Source: Ensifer sp. BR816 (GTDB taxonomy: Bacteria > Pseudomonadota > Alphaproteobacteria > Rhizobiales > Rhizobiaceae). Taken from it: 64,000 nt of DNA. Both the position numbers and the translations under genes were made by a program. Below are positions 18,346 to 27,891 of the stretch, piece after piece. Positions within the stretch are counted from its first letter, which is position 1, and every line of letters begins with the position of its first letter. The stretch covers positions 4,338,799 through 4,402,798 of the forward strand of contig NZ_KB905370.1 in the NCBI RefSeq assembly GCF_000378985.1, given 5' to 3'. The notes under the pieces were generated by a model that saw only the letters and a list, made by a program, of their open reading frames with translations, was not told the origin of the DNA and made no database searches.

Positions 18346-18827
18346 CTAGGCCACCTCCAATCCTACATCGACGCCTGCGAACATGTGATCGAGGTCGAGG
18401 AAGCAGACGATCCCCCGCTCGAGCGCGAGGATGCCGTGGGCGTAGGCGGGGTCGAAGTTCGCGCCGAAATCGGGCATCGGCTGGATACGGTTGGCGCCGA
18501 CCGACAGAATGTCCGAGACCTGGTCGACGACCAGGCCGACGACGCCTTGCCCCACTTCGACAACGACGATCGCGCTTCGACTGCTGTCGATCGTCCCGGC
18601 CATGCCGAGGCGCGCCGCGAGGTCGATCACCGGAATGACGGAGCCGCGCAGGTTCATGACGCCGAGCACGTGCGGCGGCGCATGGGGCAGCGGCGTTGCC
18701 GCCGCCCAGCCCCGAATTTCCCGGATCGATGTCGTCTTGATGCAGAACTGCTGGTCGCCAAGATGGAAGGCGATGATTTCCAGTATCGCGTGGGAGGAAA
18801 CCGTCCGCTATGGTCGGCGCTGGACAT
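18346..18827 (-). pseudogene. cheW: cheW, chemotaxis adaptor, with apparent N-terminal frameshift
   Basis: Most of a CheW protein is encoded in one frame: EIIAFHLGDQQFCIKTTSIREIRGWAAATPLPHAPPHVLGVMNLRGSVIPVIDL and onward to the end. In that frame a TAG lies at 18808-18810 with no ATG, GTG or TTG after it until 18669, which would delete the first beta strands. An ATG at 18827 with a strong GGAGG site, overlapping the chemoreceptor stop as TGATG, begins [10 protein letters not shown] in another frame. Restoring one base near 18797-18800 (run TTTCCTCCC) would join the two into a normal CheW of about 160 residues. So either the gene is mutated or one base is missing from the assembly. CheW couples chemoreceptors to CheA. 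Confidence 0.75.
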
Positions 18828-20755
18828 CAGAATTCCTCCCAATCCTGGGCCGCGGCAGCGGTTGCCGTGCCACCAAAGGCACCGGCAATTTTCCGGCCGA
18901 GCGCGCGGGCGGGGGAAGCGACCGGCTTGCTGTCCAAGGTGGCTGGCCGCGCCGCCTGGCGGGTGCCGTCGAGCTTGAACTGGCCGACCAGGTCGCGCAG
19001 TTTCGTCGCTTCCTGGGCAAGCGAGACGGAGGCGGCACTGGATTGCTCCACCATCGCCGCATTCTGCTGCGTCGTCTGGTCCATCTGGTTGACCGCGCTG
19101 TTGATTTCGGCAAGGCCCGTCGACTGTTCCTTGGCCGAGATTTCGATCGATTCCATGTGGGCGTTGATCTCGACGATGAAGCCGCCGATCGTCTTCAGCG
19201 CCTGACCCGTGTCGCGCACCAGTTTGACGCCGCTTTCGACCTCGGTCGTCGAGTTCTGGATCAGGCCCTTGATCTCCTTGGCCGCCTGGGCCGAGCGCTG
19301 GGCGAGCTCGCGCACCTCCTGGGCGACGACGGCGAAGCCCTTGCCGGCATCGCCGGCGCGGGCCGCCTCGACGCCCGCGTTCAGCGCCAGCAGGTTGGTC
19401 TGGAAGGCGATCTCGTCGATGACGCCGATGATGTTGGAGATCTGCTGCGAGCTCTCCTCGATCTTCTTCATCGCCTCTTCGGCGTGGGAAACGACCTCGG
19501 CCGAATGCACCGCCGACTGGTTGGCGCGGCCTGCGACGGCGCGCGCTTCTTCAGTCCGCTTTGCGGAGTTGGAGACGTTCGCGGTAATCTGATCCAGTGC
19601 AGCGGCGGTCTCCTCCAGCGAGGAGGCCTGCTGCTCGGTGCGCTTGGAAAGGTCGTTCGCGCCGGCCGAAATTTCCCGCGTGCCGCTGTCCATGCTCTGC
19701 ACCGAGGCGGCGACGGAGCTGATGGTCTGGCTCAGCTGGTCGACCGTGGCGTTGAAGTCGGTGCGCAGAGGCTCGTATTCGGCAGCGAAGGCGGCGTTGA
19801 TCCGGCAAGCGAGGTCGCCGCTGGCAAGCCGCTTCAATGCATTGCCAAGCGTCGACGTGGCAATGCGCAATTGTTCCGCTTCGCGGGCGACCCGCTCCTG
19901 TTCCGCCTGGCGGTTGCGCTCGGCGGCAGCCCGCATCTCCTCGGACTGCCCCTCCAGTTCGCGCGCCTTCAGCCCATTGTCCTTGAACACCTGGACAGCC
20001 GCGGCCATCTTGCCGATTTCATCGCGGCGCCCGGTTCCCTCGACATCAACGTCGAGATTGCCGCCGGCAAGAACCGCCATCAGGTCGCGAAGCGCGTTGA
20101 TCGGCTTCACGACCCACGCAGTTATTGCGAAATAGGAGGCTGCAAGAACCATGGCGAGACCGCCGACGAGGATCAGCAGTGTATTGTTGCTGGTCGAGGT
20201 CGAAACAGTCGTAAGCTCGGCGCTGGCCTTCAGCACCGCCTGTTCCATGTTCCGGGTCTCGGCGATGATCTTTTCGGCCAGCTCCGGAAAGCCGGATTGG
20301 CATTCGGTCCCGAAGGTCTTGACCGCCGACATCATTTCCATTGCATTGGTCGTCTTCGCCCCTTGGTCGAGGGCGCGCGCGCAGCGCTTTTCCAGGATGT
20401 CCAGGCCGGCTTGCTTGAATTCCGGGATATGCTTGTTCTCGGGGCTCGCCTGAGCGGCGACGTCCATGAATTCCGAGAATGTCTGCTTGGCAAACTTGAA
20501 CTCGGTGTTGGCGAGCTCAACCGCTTTCGGATCGCTCAGCATGATGACGTCGGCGATTGCCGCCCGTGCCCGCTGCAGGGCCCGGCCCGCCGAAGCCATG
20601 TTTTGGGACGCACGCACCTGCCCGACGAGCAGATTCGAATAGGCCGTGTCGATCTTCGTGATCTGTGTTGAGGCGTAGAAGCCGGTTGCCAGCGAAAATA
20701 ATCCGAAGGCTCCGAGAATGAGCAGCATCTTGAGAATAATCGGCCAATTTTTCAT
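18827..20755 (-). CDS. Methyl-accepting chemotaxis protein
   Basis: 642 residues. Membrane helix 1 (about 7-29), a periplasmic ligand domain (about 30-190), membrane helix 2 (about 191-213), a HAMP region ([40 protein letters not shown] follows it), then the methyl-accepting signalling domain with the conserved hairpin tip [20 protein letters not shown] and [20 protein letters not shown]. The C-terminus QDWEEF resembles the xWxxF tether that binds CheR/CheB. Its TGA overlaps the ATG of cheW, so receptor and adaptor are translationally coupled. The ligand is unknown. Confidence 0.93.
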   Translation of the reverse strand: MKNWPIILKMLLILGAFGLFSLATGFYASTQITKIDTAYSNLLVGQVRASQNMASAGRALQRARAAIADVIMLSDPKAVELANTEFKFAKQTFSEFMDVAAQASPENKHIPEFKQAGLDILEKRCARALDQGAKTTNAMEMMSAVKTFGTECQSGFPELAEKIIAETRNMEQAVLKASAELTTVSTSTSNNTLLILVGGLAMVLAASYFAITAWVVKPINALRDLMAVLAGGNLDVDVEGTGRRDEIGKMAAAVQVFKDNGLKARELEGQSEEMRAAAERNRQAEQERVAREAEQLRIATSTLGNALKRLASGDLACRINAAFAAEYEPLRTDFNATVDQLSQTISSVAASVQSMDSGTREISAGANDLSKRTEQQASSLEETAAALDQITANVSNSAKRTEEARAVAGRANQSAVHSAEVVSHAEEAMKKIEESSQQISNIIGVIDEIAFQTNLLALNAGVEAARAGDAGKGFAVVAQEVRELAQRSAQAAKEIKGLIQNSTTEVESGVKLVRDTGQALKTIGGFIVEINAHMESIEISAKEQSTGLAEINSAVNQMDQTTQQNAAMVEQSSAASVSLAQEATKLRDLVGQFKLDGTRQAARPATLDSKPVASPARALGRKIAGAFGGTATAAAAQDWEEF

Positions 20756-21272
20756 GGGTTCGTCCTGAGCGCGGATGAGATGTGAGAGAAACGCCCCTCA
20801 AATCATTCGAGCGGCAGGAACGGCGCGAGGCTGCCTGAGGCAGCGGTGGCGCGGCGTCGCTGCGGCGATCAAACGGCGGCGATGTTTAATAAAATCGTAC
20901 GCTTCCACGGCCTGGGCATCGAAAGTCACGCGATATGGACTGTGCCTGCGGAAATCGGATAGTCGGCCCGCCCGACGGAAACGCCGAGCTCCGTCATCGC
21001 AGACATCTCCACTGGTTTCCGGCGTTCTCTTGGGGCCTGTCGCGCGGCAGGGTCTTCTTCGTCTCAGCAGAAATCCGTCGAATCAGAGCGACGGCCGCGC
21101 TTCGGCGCAAAGCGGCAAACCGCCTGACCGGGGGCGCGCAAAGGCGCCAACCGGGCGAGCGATCAATTTTGTATACAAAATTATACGTAAATGTTGACAA
21201 TTCTGTATTTTGGGATTTCCCTACCCCGTCCGCATCGCGAAAGTGCGCCGGATGCAAAGGATGGGGAGTGAG
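20756..21272. other. Divergent intergenic region with GntR-type operator
   Basis: 517 bases between the chemoreceptor (minus) and the ABC transporter operon (plus). Apart from the palindrome at 21165-21182 and AT-rich promoter-like sequence after it (TTATAC at 21181, TTGACA at 21194, TGTATT at 21204), no feature is seen. Confidence 0.5.
21165..21182. promoter_or_regulatory. Perfect palindrome, candidate GntR/FadR-type operator
   Basis: AATTTTGTATACAAAATT, an 18-base perfect inverted repeat, about 90 bases upstream of the ABC operon and overlapping a likely promoter. TTGTATACAA cores are typical of FadR-type GntR proteins, and such a gene ends this same cluster (26926-27630). Confidence 0.6.
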
Positions 21273-22472
21273 ATGACCAACAGACGCTCGACATTGAAAT
21301 CGCTGGCGCTCGGCGCCGTTTCATTTCTGGCTATCGCGGCGGGAGGAGCCGTTTCCGCGCAGGCTGAGAACAAGGAGCTCAAGATCGGTTTCGTCGGTGT
21401 GACGAGCGGTCCCGCCGCCGCCTGGGGCACGTCGAATGTCCGCTCGATGCAGACGCGTGCCGACTGGCTCAACGAGACGGGCGGCGTGAAGATCGGCGAG
21501 CATACCTACAACATCAGCATCGTCAATTTCGACGACCAGAAGGACCCGAAGCGTGCCATCGCGGGCATGGAAAAGATGGCTCAGGAAGGCATCCACTACG
21601 TTGTCGGACCGAACGTGGACGATGGTGCGGCCGCCGTACGTCCGGTCGCGGAATCCAAGGGGATCATCTATTTCCCCTACGCCTTCCCGAAAGCGCTCTA
21701 TGCGCCGCCGGCCTCGAACGCCGTGCTTGGCATGATCGCCAATTACCAGTCGGGACCGGCCATCTACAAATATCTCAAGGAGAACAAGGGCGTGAAGAAG
21801 GTCGCCTTCATCGCGGCCAATGAATCCGATCCGCTCAGCCAGCGCGACAGCGGCGTCGCTGCGGCCAAGGAGCTCGGGCTCGAGGTGGTCGCGGAGAAAG
21901 ACACCTACCAGAACGACACCCGCGATTTCACGCCGGTGCTCACCCCGATCGTACAGCTGAAGCCGGACCTGCTCGTGCTGTCGGGGGTCGCGCCCGCCAA
22001 CGCGCCGCTTTTGATCCGCGCGGCCCGCGAGCTGGGCTATGAAGGCCTGATCTCGGCCGAAACGGCGCAGGACGCCACCGTGCTGCAGGAGGGCGCGGGC
22101 GAGCTTGCCAACGGCTTCATTTCCGTCGGCGGCGCCTCGACGCCGGAAATCCGCACGCCGGTGATGGAGGAGTTCATCGAACGCTACACCAAGAAGTTCG
22201 GCGAGTACAACGACGAGTCGAACACCAAGGTCTACGCCCTCGAATACATCATCGAAACGCTCAAGGCGAACCCCAAGGCGATCGACAATGTCGACGAGTT
22301 CAAGAAGACCATGGACACCTTCTCGGCGCCCAATCCCTACGCCAAGGACAGCACGCTGAAATATGTCGGTGCAACGTCCTTCGGGCAGAAGCGGCAGCTC
22401 TCCGTTCCGATGGTGGTGACCGAATTCAAGGACGGCGAATTCAAGACGTTGTTCGTCGGCGAAGTCGACTGA
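21273..22472 (+). CDS. Branched-chain amino acid-type ABC transporter, substrate-binding protein
   Basis: 399 residues from ATG 21273. Signal peptide about 1-30 (LALGAVSFLAIAAGGAVSAQA). The mature protein is a Peripla_BP_6 (LivJ-like) binding protein: ELKIGFVGVTSGPAAAWGTS, VNFDDQKDPKRAIAGMEKMAQEG, VVGPNVDDGAAAVRPVAESKG and KPDLLVLSGVAPANAPLLIRAARELG. First gene of a complete five-gene transporter followed by a hydantoin racemase and a GntR regulator. Family substrates range from branched-chain amino acids to amides, urea and aromatic acids; the racemase suggests a hydantoin, ureide or amino-acid derivative (inference). Confidence 0.9.
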   Translation: MTNRRSTLKSLALGAVSFLAIAAGGAVSAQAENKELKIGFVGVTSGPAAAWGTSNVRSMQTRADWLNETGGVKIGEHTYNISIVNFDDQKDPKRAIAGMEKMAQEGIHYVVGPNVDDGAAAVRPVAESKGIIYFPYAFPKALYAPPASNAVLGMIANYQSGPAIYKYLKENKGVKKVAFIAANESDPLSQRDSGVAAAKELGLEVVAEKDTYQNDTRDFTPVLTPIVQLKPDLLVLSGVAPANAPLLIRAARELGYEGLISAETAQDATVLQEGAGELANGFISVGGASTPEIRTPVMEEFIERYTKKFGEYNDESNTKVYALEYIIETLKANPKAIDNVDEFKKTMDTFSAPNPYAKDSTLKYVGATSFGQKRQLSVPMVVTEFKDGEFKTLFVGEVD

Positions 22473-22587
22473 CAGCTGTAGACCCGAAATGCCGGGGCGC
22501 GGCGAGCCCATGTTGGTTGACCGCGCCCGGCAAGCTCAATCGGGCTTCGCAACGATGCCGAAGCTGCACCGGGGCCGGACCGCCGCC

Positions 22588-23454
22588 ATGGAACAGGTAA
22601 TTGCCAACGGACTGTATCTCGGCGCCCAGTACGCACTGATCGCGCTCGGGCTGACGCTGATCTTCGCCCTCATGAATGTGCTCAATTTCGCGCACGGGCA
22701 GATGTATGTGCTCGGCGGCTTTGTGACCTACACGATCTACGGCCAGCTCAAGCTGCCTTTCGTGGTGGCGCTGGTTTGCTCGGGCGTGACGCTTGCGGTG
22801 ATCGGCGGGCTCATGGAGAAATTCCTGTTCCGGCCGGTCGTCCGGCGCAGCAAGCGCGAGGAAAGCACGATGCTGCTGGCGGCGGCGACCGCCTTCTTCC
22901 TCGATGCCGTCATGCTGCTCCTCTTTGGCGAGAAGCAGCGCGGCGTGCCGAAGATCATCAGCGGCGTCTTCGTCTCCGACAGGCTGATCCTGCCCTATGA
23001 CCGCATCCTCGTCGGCGTGCTCGCCATCCTGATGATCGCCGCCTTCATGTTCTTCATGCAATACAGCAAACCGGGACGCGCGATGCGGGCGCTGGCGCAG
23101 GACCGCGTCGCCGCCCAATTGATGGGCGTCAAGGTGGAGCGCTATTCGATGATCGGCTTCGCCTTGGGCGCCATGCTTGCCGGCGTGGTCGGCGGATTGC
23201 TGGTCAGCATCACCGGTGTCAATTCGGGGATCGGCGGACCGATTTCGATCAAGGCCTTCCTGATGGTGATGATCGGCGGCGCCGGCGTCGTCGGCGGCGC
23301 GATCGCCGGCGGCTTCATCCTGGGCATGATGGAATCGGTCGGCCTCACCGTGCTGCGCGAATATGGCGACATCACCTACCTAGTCATCTTCGCGCTGCTG
23401 ATGATCTTCCTGAGCATCCGCCCTCACGGGCTGATGGGAAAGCCGTGGGGCTGA
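22588..23454 (+). CDS. Branched-chain-type ABC transporter permease (LivH family)
   Basis: 288 residues from ATG 22588. About eight membrane helices, opening MEQVIANGLYLGAQYALIAL, typical of LivH. Other family features: NVLNFAHGQMYVLGGFVTY, RPVVRRSKREES and the cytoplasmic-loop ATPase contact GRAMRALAQDRVAAQLMGV. Longer in-frame starts (22489, 22555) add a charged leader not found in the family. Forms the membrane channel with the LivM subunit encoded four bases downstream. Confidence 0.9.
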   Translation: MEQVIANGLYLGAQYALIALGLTLIFALMNVLNFAHGQMYVLGGFVTYTIYGQLKLPFVVALVCSGVTLAVIGGLMEKFLFRPVVRRSKREESTMLLAAATAFFLDAVMLLLFGEKQRGVPKIISGVFVSDRLILPYDRILVGVLAILMIAAFMFFMQYSKPGRAMRALAQDRVAAQLMGVKVERYSMIGFALGAMLAGVVGGLLVSITGVNSGIGGPISIKAFLMVMIGGAGVVGGAIAGGFILGMMESVGLTVLREYGDITYLVIFALLMIFLSIRPHGLMGKPWG

Positions 23455-23458
23455 GCCG

Positions 23459-24451
23459 ATGCGCAAGACTTCGACCAATACCTTGAGGGTCGTCTCGGCA
23501 GCGCTCTTCCTCGTCGCTCTGCTCGTCGCGGTGCCGCTGCTGATCAACGCCACGGGGAGAAGCGATCTTTACTACACGCTGACATCTGTGGCGCTTCTCA
23601 GCATCATCAGCGCCGGCGTGTGGATTACCTTCTATATCGGCCGCATCAACATCGGCCAGGGCGCCTATGCGCTGATGGGAGGCTATGTCTCGGCCATTCT
23701 GGTCATGAATTACGGCATGTCCTTCTGGCTGACCCTTCCATTGGCCGGCCTTTTCTGCGCTGCAGCGAGCGTGCTCATCGGCCTGCCGATCCTGCGCCTG
23801 CGCGGCGTCTATTTCGCGATGGTGACGTTGGTCTTGACGGAAGTCGCCCGTCTTCTCGCCCTTGCCCTGCCGATAACCAACGGCGCCAGCGGCATCGTCA
23901 GCATTCCGCTCCCGACCGGGATCAGCCTGTTCGGCATCACGCTCGTTCCGGATTTCGCGACCCTGGCCAATCCGCGCCTTGCCTTCTACATTGTCGCCGT
24001 TCTGTTGATGGCGCTCTGCTTCCTGGGTCTCTACCGGCTGGCTCATTCCCGCATCGGTCAGCTCTGCCAGTCGCTGCAGCAGAACGAGGAACTCGCCTCG
24101 TCGATCGGCGTCAACATCGCCTATCTGCGCGTCATCGCCTATGCGCTGTCCTCCTTCCTGGGGGGCGTCGGCGGCGCGATGTTCGCGTCGATCTCCCAGT
24201 CGATCTATCCATCGAGCTTCACCGTCGCGGATTCCGTCAACTTCATGCTCAACTGCTTCCTCGGCGGGCTCGGCTACGTGCTGGGGCCGATGCTCGGCAC
24301 GTTCGTTCTCTATTTCGGCTGGGATCTCCTGTTCCAGACCGGGGAATTCCAGCTGCTGATCTTCTCCACCGTCCTGATCGTGCTGATGCTGGTGCTGCCG
24401 AACGGCCTCTTGAGCCTGGCACTTCCGCGCAAGAGGGGGCTTGAGCGATGA
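23459..24451 (+). CDS. Branched-chain-type ABC transporter permease (LivM family)
   Basis: 330 residues, about nine membrane helices. LivM features: GRINIGQGAYALMGGYVSAI, LPILRLRGVYFAMVTLVLTE and the coupling segment RIGQLCQSLQQNEELASSIGVN (the RaIreNe-A motif of the family). It starts 4 bases after the LivH stop and its end overlaps the next ATG (ATGA at 24448-24451), so the operon is tightly coupled. Confidence 0.9.
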   Translation: MRKTSTNTLRVVSAALFLVALLVAVPLLINATGRSDLYYTLTSVALLSIISAGVWITFYIGRINIGQGAYALMGGYVSAILVMNYGMSFWLTLPLAGLFCAAASVLIGLPILRLRGVYFAMVTLVLTEVARLLALALPITNGASGIVSIPLPTGISLFGITLVPDFATLANPRLAFYIVAVLLMALCFLGLYRLAHSRIGQLCQSLQQNEELASSIGVNIAYLRVIAYALSSFLGGVGGAMFASISQSIYPSSFTVADSVNFMLNCFLGGLGYVLGPMLGTFVLYFGWDLLFQTGEFQLLIFSTVLIVLMLVLPNGLLSLALPRKRGLER

Positions 24452-25227
24452 CAGATATCCTGGAGGTCATGGGGCTCACCAAGCGCTTCGGCGGCCTCGT
24501 TGCAGTCAACGATGTCTCCTTCACCGTTCGCGAGCGCGAGATCCTCTCGGTGATCGGGCCGAACGGTGCCGGCAAGTCGACGTTGTTCAAGCTGATCTCG
24601 TCCTTTCTTCGGCCGAGCCATGGCGAGGTGCGCTTCAGAGGTGAGCGCATTTCGGGGCTGGCGCCGCACATCGCTGCCCGCAAGGGGGTCGTGCGAACCT
24701 TCCAGGAGACGACGATCTTCAAGAGCATGACCGTGCGTGACAACGTCGTGACCGCCCATCACCTGCGCTCGCGCGCCAGCCTGGCCGGCTTTTACTTCGG
24801 CAGCGCGGCAGCGCGGAGCGATCTCGACGCCTTCGGCAGTTCGGCCGACGAGATCCTTGTCTTCCTCGGTCTGGATGCGATGAGCGGCGAGGTCGCCAGC
24901 AACCTGCCGCACGGCCACTTGCGCGCGCTCGGAATCGCCATTGCCCTCGCCACCGATCCCGCCGTCATTCTTCTCGACGAACCGTTCGCCGGCATGAACC
25001 ACGACGAGACCAGGCGCGCATTGGAGATCGTCCGCAAGCTCCGCGACCGCGGCATCACCGTGCTTCTTGTCGAGCACGACATGCCGGCGGTGATGAACAT
25101 CTCCGACCGCATCGTGGTGATCAATTTCGGCCAGAAGATCGCCGAAGGCACGCCGGCGGAAATTCAGCAGAATCCCAAGGTCATCGAGGCCTATCTTGGT
25201 GCCGAGGATGAATCGATCGGATTGTAA
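24448..25227 (+). CDS. Branched-chain-type ABC transporter ATPase (LivG family)
   Basis: 259 residues. Walker A GPNGAGKST at 37-45, Walker B VILLDEPFAGMNHDE, and the switch histidine in LLVEHDMPAVM. The signature loop reads NLPHGHLRALGIAIAL, the LivG-type LPxG variant instead of LSGGQ, with glutamine replaced by histidine-leucine. Typical LivG C-terminus with FGQKIAEGTPAEIQQNPKVIEAYLG. Overlaps LivM by four bases. Confidence 0.92.
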   Translation: MTDILEVMGLTKRFGGLVAVNDVSFTVREREILSVIGPNGAGKSTLFKLISSFLRPSHGEVRFRGERISGLAPHIAARKGVVRTFQETTIFKSMTVRDNVVTAHHLRSRASLAGFYFGSAAARSDLDAFGSSADEILVFLGLDAMSGEVASNLPHGHLRALGIAIALATDPAVILLDEPFAGMNHDETRRALEIVRKLRDRGITVLLVEHDMPAVMNISDRIVVINFGQKIAEGTPAEIQQNPKVIEAYLGAEDESIGL

Positions 25228-25231
25228 GCCC

Positions 25232-25954
25232 ATGGAACCGTTGCTGAAATTCGATGACGTCGAGCTCTATTACGACCATGTCTACGCCCTCAAAGGCGTA
25301 TCGATCGAGGTCAACGAAGGCGAGACCGTCGCCCTCATCGGTGCCAACGGCGCCGGCAAGTCGTCGATCCTGCGCGCCATCACCGGCCTCAGGAATATCC
25401 GCAAGGGGGAAATCCGCTACCAGGGCAAGCGCATCGACGGCATTGCCGCGGACGAGATTGTCCGGATGGGAATCTCGATGGTGCCTGAGGCGCGCCGCGT
25501 CTTCCCGTTCATGACGGTGCGCGACAACCTGCTCATGGGGGCCTTCACCCGCAGCGACAAGGCGGAGATCCGGCAGAGCCTGGAGATGGTGCTGACACGC
25601 TTTCCGCGCCTCAAGGAGCGCTACTCGCAACAGGCCGGAACGATGAGCGGCGGCGAGCAGCAGATGCTCGTCATCGGTCGGGCGCTGATGGCACGTCCGC
25701 GGCTGCTGCTGCTCGACGAACCGTCGCTTGGTGTTGCGCCGAAGCTGGTGCAGGACATCGCGCGCTCGATCGTGGCGATCAACCGCGACGAAAAGGTCAG
25801 CGTCCTGCTTGTCGAGCAGAACTCGCGCATGGCGCTCAGGATCTCGCAGCGCGCTTATGCGCTGACGACCGGCAAGGTCGCCCTCAGCGGCAAATCCCCT
25901 GAATTGCTGACCGACGAACGGGTCAGGCATCTTTATCTCGGCGGAGAATACTAG
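25232..25954 (+). CDS. Branched-chain-type ABC transporter ATPase (LivF family)
   Basis: 240 residues from ATG 25232, four bases after the LivG gene. Walker A GANGAGKSS at 37-45, the Q-loop segment MVPEARRVFPFMTVRDNLLMGAF (LivF has PEGRRVFP), signature MSGGEQQML, Walker B LLLLDEPSLG. The C-terminal tail LTDERVRHLYLGG is typical of LivF. Completes the transporter. Confidence 0.92.
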   Translation: MEPLLKFDDVELYYDHVYALKGVSIEVNEGETVALIGANGAGKSSILRAITGLRNIRKGEIRYQGKRIDGIAADEIVRMGISMVPEARRVFPFMTVRDNLLMGAFTRSDKAEIRQSLEMVLTRFPRLKERYSQQAGTMSGGEQQMLVIGRALMARPRLLLLDEPSLGVAPKLVQDIARSIVAINRDEKVSVLLVEQNSRMALRISQRAYALTTGKVALSGKSPELLTDERVRHLYLGGEY

Positions 25955-25965
25955 GCAGCTCCATC

Positions 25966-26700
25966 ATGCGCATCCTCGTCATAAACCCGAACACCACGAA
26001 GTCGATGACCGAAAAGATCGGCAAGGCGGCACAAGCTGCGGCGTCGCCGGCGACAGAGATCGTTGCGGTCAATCCCGAGGACGGTCCGCCCAGCATCGAG
26101 GGCTATTTCGACGAGGTCTTCTCGGTGCCGGGCATCATCGCGGAAATGGCGAAGGCCGGTCCGATGGACGCCTATGTGATCGCCTGTTTCGACGACACGG
26201 GGCTGGACGCGGCGCGCTGTGCCAGCGAAGCTCCCGTCATCGGGATCGGCGAAGCGGCCTTCCATTGCGCGACCCTGGTCGCCGGAAAGTTCAGCGTCGT
26301 CACAACGCTTGCGCGTTCCGTGCCGGCGATCGAGCACAATCTGGTGAAATATGGTCTGGCGTCCCGCTGCGCCCGGGTGCGCGCTTCCGATGTCGCGGTG
26401 CTCGATCTCGAATTGCCGGGATCCGATGCCAACCGCAAGATCTCTGCCGAAATCGGCCGGGCGATTTCCGAGGACAGGGCCGAGGCAATCGTGCTCGGTT
26501 GCGCGGGCATGGCCGATCTCGCCCAGGCACTCTCGCGTGAACATGGCGTACCGGTGATCGACGGCGTTGCCTGCGCCGTAAAACTGGCGGAAGCGGTTTC
26601 GGCACTGGGTCTCAGGACATCGAAGGTGGGCGGCTATGCGGCGCCGCTTGCCAAGCACTTCGCGGGACACTACGCGCCGTTGTCTCCGAAAGCGGGGTGA
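25966..26700 (+). CDS. hyuE: Hydantoin racemase / Asp-Glu racemase family
   Basis: 244 residues, standard for hydantoin racemase. The family opening MRILVINPNTTKSMTEKI is present. The two active-site cysteines are C74 in YVIACFDDTGLDAAR and C179 in IVLGCAGMADL; they swap a proton at the alpha carbon without cofactors. It lies 11 bases after livF and is clearly part of the transporter operon, so the imported compound is probably a chiral hydantoin or amino-acid derivative. No hydantoinase gene is adjacent; the fused HyuAB at 5414 is the only one in the window. Confidence 0.85.
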   Translation: MRILVINPNTTKSMTEKIGKAAQAAASPATEIVAVNPEDGPPSIEGYFDEVFSVPGIIAEMAKAGPMDAYVIACFDDTGLDAARCASEAPVIGIGEAAFHCATLVAGKFSVVTTLARSVPAIEHNLVKYGLASRCARVRASDVAVLDLELPGSDANRKISAEIGRAISEDRAEAIVLGCAGMADLAQALSREHGVPVIDGVACAVKLAEAVSALGLRTSKVGGYAAPLAKHFAGHYAPLSPKAG

Positions 26701-26894
26701 GCAAGTCCGGCGGTTTCGTGTTCCGTAAGAACGCGTCCCGATTGACCGCCAGGCCCGCCCCGTGAGATCAGGGACGGCAGCTGCATGTCGCCCAAGAGTT
26801 GCGCAGTGTTCCTGACCACGACATGCGCAGGAAAAGTCGCAAAGTGCATAAAGGGGGCTTTCTTGCGATGCGCCGTCGAGGGCCCCGTTTGCAC

Positions 26895-26912
26895 GGGGAG
26901 CACAAGCTCCCC
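26895..26912 (+). promoter_or_regulatory. Small hairpin just before the GntR start
   Basis: GGGGAGC (26895-26901), loop ACAA, GCTCCCC (26906-26912), one base before the AGGA ribosome site (26913-26916). It could limit access to the ribosome site or be incidental. Confidence 0.35.
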
Positions 26913-26925
26913 AGGAATGATGAAC

Positions 26926-27630
26926 ATGTTGAAGACCCTAAGACCCGAAAACGACCGCAAGAAGCCAGCGGCGCGCTGGTCGCCGATCTATCACGGCCTT
27001 CGCGATGCAATTGTCAGCCATCGCCTGACCCCGGGCACCAAGCTTCCCGAGGATGAACTGGCCTCGATCTATTCGGTGAGCCGCACGATCATCCGCGCCG
27101 CGCTCCAGGCCCTTGCGCATGACTGGCTGGTTCGGCTGGAGCCCAATCGCGGCGCCTTCGTGGCACAGCCCTCGCCCAAGGAGGCGCGCGAGGTCTTCGA
27201 AGCCCGTGCCTTGGTCGAGCCGAGGGTGGCGGCGCTAGCCGCCACCATTGCCAAAGCAGACGACGTGGAGCTCCTGCGCAGCCACCTCGAGAGGGAGCAT
27301 GAGGCGCTGCATGCCGGGCGCGACAGCGACGCGATCATGCTCTCGGCCATGTTTCATGTCGGCATCGCCGAGATTGCCGATCAATCCGTGCTGACCGGTT
27401 TCGTCCGCGATCTTGTTTCCCACTCCTCGCTGATCATCGCCCTCTATTGGAAGCGCCGGGACACCACCTGCGAAAGCCACGCTCATCATGCGCTGGTCGA
27501 CGCCATCGAGGCGGGCGATCCGTCCAGAGCGGCAGACCTGATGAAGGAGCATCTTTACGATTTGCTTTCGGGGCTCGACCTCGAACGCTCGGAGCGCAAG
27601 CTTGGAAACCTCGCCGATGCCCTGCGCTAA
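26926..27630 (+). CDS. GntR family transcriptional regulator (FadR/FCD subfamily)
   Basis: 234 residues if translation starts at ATG 26926, nine bases after AGGA; ATGs at 26917 and 26920 are alternatives. N-terminal winged helix: GLRDAIVSHRLTPGTKLPEDELASIYSVSRTIIRAALQAL with wing EPNRGAFVAQPS. The C-terminal all-helical FCD domain starts at about residue 95 and carries metal-binding type histidines (REHEALH-like, FHVGIAE, SHAHHALVDAIEAGD). It ends the transporter/racemase cluster and is likely to act at the palindrome 21165-21182; the ligand would then be the transported compound or a breakdown product (inference). Confidence 0.87.
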   Translation: MLKTLRPENDRKKPAARWSPIYHGLRDAIVSHRLTPGTKLPEDELASIYSVSRTIIRAALQALAHDWLVRLEPNRGAFVAQPSPKEAREVFEARALVEPRVAALAATIAKADDVELLRSHLEREHEALHAGRDSDAIMLSAMFHVGIAEIADQSVLTGFVRDLVSHSSLIIALYWKRRDTTCESHAHHALVDAIEAGDPSRAADLMKEHLYDLLSGLDLERSERKLGNLADALR

Positions 27631-27891
27631 CGCTTCCCTTCTCGCCGATCTCCTCCGAATGCCGCGTCGGCGCTGACGGGCCCTGAATGTTTCCCTGAAT
27701 TGGCGGCGATCAAGGCAGGCGTGCGGCCGCAATCTGACAGCGTCCGTTCCTGCGACCCGCCGATTTCCTGAAAGAGCGACGTTTTAGGACACGTTTCGTC
27801 GCTCTGCGGTGAAATGCGCGCGATTTCCGATGGTAGTGTTTCGAGCATCGCTGGATGGGTGCGCGTCACGACGCAAGACGCAGGGAGGCAC

